Origin: Psychrobacter sp. | Lineage (GTDB): Bacteria; Pseudomonadota; Gammaproteobacteria; Pseudomonadales; Moraxellaceae | NCBI GenBank assembly: GCA_012270355.1 | Contig: JAAXIL010000088.1 | Coordinates: 1-6,906, forward strand | Direction: 5' to 3' | DNA: 6,906 nucleotides | Part shown: piece by piece, positions 1-5,225 of the stretch | Numbering within the stretch: the first letter of the stretch is position 1 | How the letters are laid out: each line of letters opens with the position of its first letter | The notes under the pieces: model-generated | Databases searched by the model: none | What the model was told of the DNA's origin: nothing | What the model saw: the letters and a program-made list of their open reading frames with translations, nothing else | Program-made: the position numbers and the translations under genes

Positions 1-865
1 GCGTTTGTTCGGGCTGAGGTGCTGGCTCAGGCTTCGGTTGCTGTGGCGGTGCTGGTTGGGCAGGAGCAGGTTTAGGTGTTGGCTTTGGTTGAGCTGGCTG
101 GGCTGGGGGTTGTGGGCTTGCTTGTGGGCGTGATTGACTCGGCTGTGCAGGTTGTGCTGGTCGAGCAGGTTGTGCGGGGGCAACAGGGGCAGGACGACTG
201 GCATCCAACGCCTTTTTAAATTGCGATTTGGCTAGTATATCCGCTACCGTGCGAGTGACATCAGGTTGACCCGCTACTTTTGCAACGGCTTGCCCGCCTT
301 GCATGCCCACCACATAGGTAAAGCTGTCGCTTACTACCATGTTGTTATTGAGGCTAATGTTCATGTCTGCCAATTTCGCGGTCAAGTCTTCGCCTTCGAT
401 ACTGTCGTACACATTTTTTGCCCGCTGTACATCTTCATTGGGCAAAGTCAGACTCAGGCTGGCTCGGCATGTGGTCATACTGCCACTAGCATCATCCGAT
501 GGCAAGGCTTGACTGTTCGCCACGTCCACCAAAATCGAGCCAATCGCCGATTTTGCCGACGCCATGTCCACAGTTACCTCTGCACGGTTGGCATAAGTCG
601 TCAGCAAGGTTTCGGTTTGCTTATTAAGTGAAGACCGCACCGCATTTGACAATTGGCTCACTGCCACTTGGTCATCACAAGCGACCACTTGCTCGGCTGG
701 CTCTTCCACCACAACCGTCTCTTCAGTTTCAACCACTTCAACTTCGGACTCTTCGGGGGTTTTGTTACAAGCAGTCAGTAGCAAGCTGGCACAAACACTT
801 ATTCCGAGTGTTGACCATAGAGAGTGCTTTAGTTGAGGCGAGCTTATTTTAGGGCGAGTGATCAT
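1..865 (-). CDS. Proline-rich outer-membrane/periplasmic lipoprotein, 3' end cut by window edge
   Basis: The reading frame is open from an ATG at 863-865 to the left edge, giving 288 codons with no stop, so the C-terminus is missing. Residues 1-32 form a lipoprotein signal peptide: basic start (MITRPK), a hydrophobic stretch around LGISVCASLLL, and lipobox LTAC with Cys33 as the predicted acylated residue. Residues 34-60 are very acidic (many Glu/Val). Residues 62-222 form a probable folded domain with two cysteines (63 and 133) that could pair in the periplasm. From about residue 225 to the edge the chain is a Pro/Ala/Gln/Lys-rich linker with PAQP-like repeats, the sort of segment that spans the periplasm or precedes a peptidoglycan-binding or SPOR domain; what follows cannot be seen. 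AAGGA lies 11 bases before the ATG. I do not recognise the folded domain, so the function is unknown. The gene is divergent from the GDPD gene. Lipoprotein call is strong; role is not known. Confidence 0.85.
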   Translation of the reverse strand, partial: MITRPKISSPQLKHSLWSTLGISVCASLLLTACNKTPEESEVEVVETEETVVVEEPAEQVVACDDQVAVSQLSNAVRSSLNKQTETLLTTYANRAEVTVDMASAKSAIGSILVDVANSQALPSDDASGSMTTCRASLSLTLPNEDVQRAKNVYDSIEGEDLTAKLADMNISLNNNMVVSDSFTYVVGMQGGQAVAKVAGQPDVTRTVADILAKSQFKKALDASRPAPVAPAQPARPAQPAQPSQSRPQASPQPPAQPAQPKPTPKPAPAQPAPPQQPKPEPAPQPEQT

Positions 866-928
866 GATGACGCTAATCCTTAACAAAAATCCGTGTTAGT
901 ACAAAAAAAGTTGAGAAAATAACGCATC

Positions 929-934
929 ATTATA
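929..934 (-). promoter_or_regulatory. Candidate -10 element for the lipoprotein gene
   Basis: Read on the minus strand, this is a perfect TATAAT hexamer, about 63 bases upstream of the lipoprotein ATG, implying a leader of roughly 57 nt. The -35 region 16-18 bases further upstream is poor (best about 3 of 6 matches), so the promoter is supported mainly by the -10. I found no equally good promoter on the plus strand for the divergent GDPD gene. Confidence 0.45.
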
Positions 935-986
935 GCGATAATTTGGCAAAATAGCAGTATCTTCACTGAAACATGGTACAAAACGC

Positions 987-1775
987 ATGAAAATTTTAGG
1001 GCACAGAGGGGCAAGAGCGGAGCATTTGGAAAACAGCCAAGTGGGTTTCGAATATGTCCAAAAATTAGCAAAAAAACCGCTAGCATCAAATCGAAACGCA
1101 CTTGCTGGCATTGAATTTGATGTGCAATTGACAGCGGATGGTGAGTTAGCCGTTTTTCATGACGAAAATTTGCGTAGGCTATTTAAAAAGCAAAGTCGGT
1201 TAGACCAACTTCAATTTGCAGAATAATCTCATCATACAAAATCGCAAATATTACCGTTATCAGCCATGCCAGACCTTTTGCTCGGCTATCAGCACATCGA
1301 GCTAGAAATCAAAACTCACACTCGCACCCCCTACTCGCTTTTGATGCAAGGTCTAAACGAGTCATTAAGCCAGTATTTCACAAGCCTTCAACCTGTGCTT
1401 ACTATCACCACTTTTGATCATGAACTACAGTATCGCATGAGTATCCACCCTAAGATTAGCCAATGGCGACGGGGATTGTTGGTAGATAAGTTGGACGCAG
1501 ATACAGTGACAAAAAATGACTCAGTAAATGCCACGCACGCATCAAATCAAACGTTTATTGATTTAGCCCAAAAATTTGGCTGTCGTCATATCAGTTGGCA
1601 TTTTAAGCGGGTGACAAAGGCGACTATAGATGCTTGTCACAGGCACGGCTTTACAACGAGTGCATGGACGGTGAACGACATCGACACCGCCAAACACCTA
1701 TCGAAAATGGGTTTGGATTATGTGATTACCGATTATCCAACGTCATTTCTACGCCTTTTGCCATCCTCGCTATAA
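987..1775 (+). pseudogene. Glycerophosphodiester phosphodiesterase (GDPD) family gene, interrupted by in-frame stop/compensating indels
   Basis: GDPD enzymes hydrolyse glycerophosphodiesters to glycerol-3-phosphate and an alcohol in a TIM-barrel fold. The N-terminal part (codons 1-79) has the catalytic HRG (His6-Arg7), the metal-binding ExD in GIEFDV (Glu43, Asp45) and the second catalytic His in VFHDENL (His58). TAA at 1224-1226 then stops the frame. The rest of the enzyme resumes in the same frame: IELEIK with the expected metal-ligand Glu (about codon 107), SAWTVND (225-231) and the terminal DYVITDYP (244-251). Total length, 262 codons, fits a full GDPD (E. coli UgpQ is about 247). There is no signal peptide, so a cytoplasmic enzyme is expected. 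Between about 1204 and 1266 the +1 frame is open and reads more like protein, suggesting an insertion near 1204-1223 and a deletion near 1265. The ATG at 987 lacks a clear Shine-Dalgarno, but no start lies closer to HRG. Family call is firm; whether the lesion is real or a sequencing error cannot be told here. Confidence 0.82.
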
Positions 1776-1834
1776 ACTTTTCGCAAAGTATGACATTCGG
1801 CAAATTTGTGCTTTAATAAATACAACACTCCATG

Positions 1835-1853
1835 CAAACTAATTCTCATTATG
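1835..1853. promoter_or_regulatory. Weak Fur-box-like site
   Basis: Read on the minus strand, this 19-mer contains ATAATGAGAAT and matches 13 of 19 positions of the classical Fur consensus GATAATGATAATCATTATC. It lies about 76 bases upstream of the desaturase -10 element. AT-rich intergenic DNA gives such matches by chance, and the genes on either side have no obvious iron-uptake role, although the desaturase is itself a di-iron enzyme. Treat as a suggestion only. Confidence 0.2.
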
Positions 1854-1928
1854 ATTTTAAGGAAACGAAGCAGTCAAATGGTAAAACGACTTGAGGTTCA
1901 TTTAATTTCAGTGCATACCTGTTCACTA

Positions 1929-1937
1929 TGTTATAAT
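1929..1937 (+). promoter_or_regulatory. Extended -10 promoter of the desaturase gene
   Basis: TGTTATAAT is a perfect extended -10 element (TGn followed by TATAAT at 1932-1937). No good TTGACA-like -35 sits 16-18 bases upstream, which is typical of promoters that depend on an extended -10. Transcription would start near 1944, giving a leader of about 55 nt before the ATG at 2000. This suggests that the desaturase is transcribed separately from the GDPD gene. Confidence 0.6.
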
Positions 1938-1999
1938 ATTCTGTATCTCTTATGATTCAGCCAATTGCCCTTTAAACATCTACCTGCAAGGAATGCTAT

Positions 2000-3385
2000 A
2001 TGTTCAACCTAACCCAGTTTGCCCGTTCGTTTGTTGAACGCACCAAGCCACACCGTCAAGTGTCTGCTCGCCTGCTTTCCCCGTTGGTTGATCGTTTGGG
2101 AAAAAGCAAATTAGGCTCACGTTTTGTTCGCTCAAAAGACTCGGTACTTTTTAAAAACCAGTCAACAACAGCCGAACTCTCAAAACTGCAAAGTCATCCC
2201 ACTCAGGCGGGCTTTGACAATGCTCCTATTAATTGGATTCCTGCCAGCGTGCTCATCGCCACCCCCTTGCTTGCAGTGACGGTTGTTCCTTGGTATTTGA
2301 TGACCCACGATGTCAAACCTGCAGTGTGGGGAGTCTTTGCGGGCATGATGGTCTGGACTGGCATGTCCATCACGACTGGCTATCACCGCCTGCTCTCGCA
2401 CCGTGCCTATAAGGCTCATCCCGTCGTGCGAAACTCGCTGATTTTAGGAGCGACGTTTGCTGTACAAGGCTCGGCGTTTGACTGGTGTTCGGGGCATCGT
2501 ACGCACCATCGCCATGTCGATAACGTGATGCAAGACCCCTATTCGGCAAAACGGGGCTTTTGGTTCAGCCATATCGGTTGGATGTTACGCAACTATCCGA
2601 GCGGACAATTTGACTACAAAAACATTAAGGATTTGACGTCGGATAAACTGCTTCAAATTCAACATAAATATTACGGGCTATGGGTGCTTGCTACCAATGT
2701 TGGGGCAATGGCAGGGATTGGCTGGTTAATTGGCGATGTGTGGGGCACACTGATTGTGGCAAGTTTATTACGGTTAGTGCTGACGCATCACTTTACTTTC
2801 TTTATCAATTCACTGTGTCACATGCTCGGCACGCAACCTTATACCGACACCAACACCGCCCGAGATAACTTTTTGCTTGCCATCCCCACTTGGGGTGAGG
2901 GTTATCATAATTATCATCACTTTTTCCAATACGACTACCGCAACGGGGTGAAATGGTGGCAATATGATCCGACTAAATGGCTGATTGCAGGATTGTCGAA
3001 AGTCGGTTTAGCGTCTGATCTGCGTACCGTTGATGACGCAACGATTCGCCACGCTGAGGTGAATATGCGATTTAAGCAGGTGTCTGCAATGCTTGATGAT
3101 ATAAATAAGTCGAAAGCGAGCAAGACAATGTCGTTACCTGCTCGGATTGCCAATGTGCGAGATAAGGTGACGTTTGAATTAAACCAGTTTCAAGAGACAG
3201 TAAACGACTGGCAAGCCCTAAAAAAGCAAGCCGTTGAGCTGAAAAAGACGGAGTATGCTGATCGCTTACATGAGGTCGATGCCCTACTTCATAAGCAATT
3301 CTCTAACATTGAGCATCGCATTAATCGCCACAATCGAGAGCTAAAACGCACTGTCAAATCATTGCAAGATATGCACGTGGCTTAA
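2000..3385 (+). CDS. Membrane acyl (delta-9 type) fatty-acid desaturase with C-terminal extension
   Basis: This is a 461-residue integral membrane di-iron desaturase that would introduce a double bond into a saturated acyl chain (acyl-CoA or phospholipid-bound), using O2 and an electron donor; the usual role is membrane fluidity. All three histidine boxes of the SCD/DesB-like family are present: HRLLSH (129-134, within TGYHRLLSHRAYKAH), HRTHH (166-170) and HNYHH (303-307). NSLCH (270-274), equivalent to the NSxAH metal-ligand segment, is also present. Hydrophobic segments lie at about 78-100, 106-127 and 226-274. Residues 1-75 are a basic, non-membrane N-terminus without a signal peptide. Residues about 345-461 lie beyond the catalytic core and are highly charged and helical in character, ending RHNRELKRTVKSLQDM, like a coiled coil. 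AAGGAA at 1988-1993, six bases before the ATG, fixes the start. It converges with the psi-like gene 13 bp downstream. Family certain; exact regiospecificity and substrate are inferred from family resemblance. Confidence 0.93.
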   Translation: MFNLTQFARSFVERTKPHRQVSARLLSPLVDRLGKSKLGSRFVRSKDSVLFKNQSTTAELSKLQSHPTQAGFDNAPINWIPASVLIATPLLAVTVVPWYLMTHDVKPAVWGVFAGMMVWTGMSITTGYHRLLSHRAYKAHPVVRNSLILGATFAVQGSAFDWCSGHRTHHRHVDNVMQDPYSAKRGFWFSHIGWMLRNYPSGQFDYKNIKDLTSDKLLQIQHKYYGLWVLATNVGAMAGIGWLIGDVWGTLIVASLLRLVLTHHFTFFINSLCHMLGTQPYTDTNTARDNFLLAIPTWGEGYHNYHHFFQYDYRNGVKWWQYDPTKWLIAGLSKVGLASDLRTVDDATIRHAEVNMRFKQVSAMLDDINKSKASKTMSLPARIANVRDKVTFELNQFQETVNDWQALKKQAVELKKTEYADRLHEVDALLHKQFSNIEHRINRHNRELKRTVKSLQDMHVA

Positions 3386-3398
3386 GCGTGTCATACGT

Positions 3399-4241
3399 TT
3401 AGCTGGATAGTATCTGCCATAAACTTTTTTTTGCCTGTGCATCCTTCAACATTTCTTCCAGTGTTGGAGCTATGTGCAGGCGTTCGTGTGTCACCCCTTC
3501 AGGCAATGTCCCGAGCAAAGCGATGTTTGCGGTGTCGTCGTGCGTGAATTTGAATAAAAACCCCCTCAAACTGGCATTTGCGGCTTCCAAATCGTCTATT
3601 CCGACACAAATTGGAAAACTTAGGCGTTCTACCTGTAGCGATAAAACCTGTTGTATCTGTTGCCAAAGCTGGGCAGATTTAACTTGCTTAAGGTCATCGG
3701 CGGTCAGCAACAATACCCAATCTCGATACGACGCCCCCACCATCTCAAACGACACCCCTTTTTGAACGGGGGCTTCAGACGTTGCAGGTTTTGATTCAAC
3801 TGTGGTCGATTTTGCTTGGGAGAGATTGGACGGTAATGACGGTGTTTTATTGGTTGATGATTCATCATTTATAAGAGAAGCAGAGATTTCTTGATCTTGC
3901 GTTACGTCTGACTGGATTATTGTTGGCTCAGTATCGAATTCAGTATCAAATGGCTGGTCATAAGCCGGTGAGACAGGAGCTTGATGCTCACCGTTTTGTC
4001 CGTCCGCTATCTCAAATCCAGAGCTGTCTTCAATGCCAACTCTAGCTTCTTCGCCTAAGCCACTGTCTATTTCCAGTGACGCATCAAACGCTTGAACGTC
4101 ATCACCTTGTAATATTTCAAGTGGCATGATATCTGCCGATTGCGATACCCATACCTCCACTCCCATGCGTGCCAACACCTGACGACGATGGTTTACCATT
4201 CGTTGTTGCTGAGGATATATATGAGGAGCTACAAGTGACAT
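3399..4241 (-). CDS. holD: DNA polymerase III psi subunit-like protein with long acidic linker
   Basis: The 280-residue product resembles HolD at both ends. Residues 14-33 (RMVNHRRQVLARMGVEVWV) parallel the E. coli psi N-terminus (RRDWQLQQLGITQW), the segment known to bind the clamp loader. Residues 161-280 look like the psi globular domain: a WVLLLTADDL strand comparable with RLVMVANDL, then the terminal KKSLWQIL comparable with AALWQQI. Psi links the tau/gamma clamp loader to chi and so to SSB. E. coli psi is only 137 residues; here about 120 residues (40-160) rich in Asp, Glu, Ser and Thr are inserted between the two parts and look disordered. The ATG at 4241 has no clear Shine-Dalgarno; Met15 is an alternative start that would still keep the psi-like motif. 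No rimI, a common holD neighbour, is visible; downstream is the convergent desaturase. The assignment rests on remembered motif likeness, not on a search. Confidence 0.65.
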   Translation of the reverse strand: MSLVAPHIYPQQQRMVNHRRQVLARMGVEVWVSQSADIMPLEILQGDDVQAFDASLEIDSGLGEEARVGIEDSSGFEIADGQNGEHQAPVSPAYDQPFDTEFDTEPTIIQSDVTQDQEISASLINDESSTNKTPSLPSNLSQAKSTTVESKPATSEAPVQKGVSFEMVGASYRDWVLLLTADDLKQVKSAQLWQQIQQVLSLQVERLSFPICVGIDDLEAANASLRGFLFKFTHDDTANIALLGTLPEGVTHERLHIAPTLEEMLKDAQAKKSLWQILSS

Positions 4242-4259
4242 AAATGGCTTACTTTTTTG

Positions 4260-4275
4260 CCCAAAGTTGTTTGGG
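4260..4275. repeat. Perfect 6-bp inverted repeat with 4-base loop in the leader of the psi-like gene
   Basis: CCCAAA-GTTG-TTTGGG is a perfect palindrome, 18 bases upstream of the psi-like ATG on the minus strand. As RNA it would form a short hairpin just before the start codon. It is not a Rho-independent terminator: on the minus strand it is followed by CAAAAAAG rather than a U run, and on the plus strand it is followed by GTTGTGG. It could be an operator half-site pair or have no function. Confidence 0.35.
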
Positions 4276-4455
4276 GTTGTGGTTGGTTAAATTTAGGCAG
4301 AGATTTAGAAACACAAGTTATATTTGCAAGAAGGCATTAGCATAACATGGTATGCCGAGTAATCGTGCGTTTATTGAGCGACCTTATTACAACTAAGGAT
4401 TGCAAAGCAACTACCATAAACCCCCTCATTGCTCATCTAGAATCAGAGTCGAAAT

Positions 4456-4484
4456 TTGCCCACTTTTAAACGTTTTATGATAAT
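4456..4484 (+). promoter_or_regulatory. Candidate sigma-70 promoter for the small gene at 4558
   Basis: TTGCCC (4456-4461; 4 of 6 matches to TTGACA) and GATAAT (4479-4484; 5 of 6 matches to TATAAT) are separated by the ideal 17 bases. Transcription would begin near 4491, about 67 nt before the ATG at 4558. Confidence 0.45.
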
Positions 4485-4557
4485 CTAAGTTAATAAATCT
4501 AACATAATTCGAACTTAAAATTACATAGTCAAAGCCCCTAGTTATACGGAAGCACAC

Positions 4558-5098
4558 ATGACCGACTCATTCGCCTTGTTTATTGACAAAATCAGCATGT
4601 ACCCCACAATTATTTTTACGGGTAAACGGTATCGGACAAAGTATTGGGCATAGTATCGAAGGGAGTTTTGAAAAATTGGTCAATCAACTGACCAAACTGT
4701 ATCAACATGACCGCAGTACATACAAGCATGCAGAAGGCGACTATCTAAGACAGCACCATGACCATCAAAAGGAATTGGCAACGCAATTGGTGAAAGCGGT
4801 GGAAAGGTTGTCGGAGCGGTTGTCCGAACAATCTGCCAGTCCGTTACCTAATGAGACTAATGATGCTCAAACGCAAGTAATAAATCCGCAAACCGCTACC
4901 GATGACGATAGAAACTTACCGTTATCAGCTCATGACACAGTAAGCCAAGCATTAACTGAAGCCATACGTCCCATCGTGGCACTTTTAGAAGACAAACTGG
5001 CTCAAAAACTCATGCTTGATGCCAGCACTGAGCAGTCAGGTCGGCAGATTGTAACGAACCTTGAACGGCTAAATCAGATCATGGATGAGTTTGAATAG
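4558..5098 (+). CDS. Hypothetical small helical protein, apparently frameshifted near its 5' end
   Basis: I do not recognise this protein. The main open frame covers 4583-5098 but can begin only at a TTG with no Shine-Dalgarno. An ATG at 4558, with GGAAG about six bases upstream, starts MTDSFALFIDKISMYP in another frame, which ends at a TAG at 4651-4653. Removing one C from the CCCC run at 4602-4605 joins the frames smoothly (KISMYPQLFLRVNGIG) and gives a 179-residue protein; the interval of 541 bases is exactly one base more than a multiple of three. The product has no signal peptide or membrane segment. After the junction come an amphipathic, His/Gln-rich helical stretch with ERLSERLSEQ, a polar low-complexity linker, and a second helical region ending NLERLNQIMDEFE, suggesting a coiled-coil or oligomeric protein. 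It lies 127 bp upstream of metG in the same direction. The lesion may be a true mutation, phase variation or a sequencing error. Confidence 0.65.
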
Positions 5099-5146
5099 GC
5101 AATTTAAAAAAATTCATCTGCATAAATCATTTATAACGTGGTGTGC

Positions 5147-5176
5147 TTCGCAAAACAATCCATTTTCCGCTATCAT
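5147..5176 (+). promoter_or_regulatory. Candidate promoter of metG
   Basis: TTCGCA (5147-5152; 4 of 6 matches to the -35 consensus) and TATCAT (5171-5176; 5 of 6 matches to TATAAT) are separated by 18 bases. This would give a start near 5183 and a leader of about 43 nt. I see no T-box or other recognisable riboswitch in such a short leader. Confidence 0.35.
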
Positions 5177-5225
5177 AGCCGCCTAAAATTACTCAACGTT
5201 CACTCACAACAATTAGGTTTTATCC

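Larger units (their letters stand above)
4242..4557. other. Divergent intergenic region between the psi-like gene and the metG-side small gene
   Basis: This 316-bp AT-rich stretch holds no coding frame that I can support. It should contain the leaders and promoters of both flanking genes. I see one plausible plus-strand promoter (4456-4484) and a small perfect inverted repeat close to the psi-like start (4260-4275). The minus-strand promoter is not obvious; TTGCAA near 4325 has no matching -10. GGCAT at 4333-4337 and ATGCC at 4352-4356 form a loose 5-bp inverted repeat with a 14-base loop. No tRNA, terminator or mobile-element remnant was recognised. Confidence 0.6.

Noticed and set aside
266..852. 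Two plus-strand open frames (266-631 and 628-852)
   Set aside because: They lie entirely opposite the lipoprotein gene, and their translations are low-quality (His/Cys/Gln-rich, no motifs). The minus frame has a signal peptide, lipobox and coherent composition.
880..1111. Minus-strand open frames across the start of the GDPD gene
   Set aside because: They are antisense to the HRG/ExD catalytic region, Cys/Phe-rich and without a ribosome binding site; shadows of the GDPD frame.
1224..1226. Programmed readthrough or selenocysteine at the GDPD stop
   Set aside because: The codon is TAA, not TGA, no recoding signal is visible, and GDPD enzymes do not use recoding.
1776..1789. ACTTT-TCGC-AAAGT hairpin just after the GDPD stop as a terminator
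   Set aside because: The stem is only 5 bp and mostly A-T, with no U run after it.
1878..1955. 25-codon open frame (MVKRLEVHLIS...) in the gap before the desaturase
   Set aside because: It overlaps the extended -10 element of the desaturase promoter, and its nearest AAGGA is about 14 bases from the ATG. No coding evidence.
3368..3440. Bidirectional terminator between the convergent desaturase and psi-like genes
   Set aside because: Only a 4-bp CACG/CGTG pairing spans the 13-bp gap, and the T run at about 3424-3432 is not preceded by a stable stem.
3472..3765. 97-codon plus-strand frame
   Set aside because: Antisense to the conserved C-terminal domain of the psi-like gene; Cys/Ser-rich with no recognisable motif.
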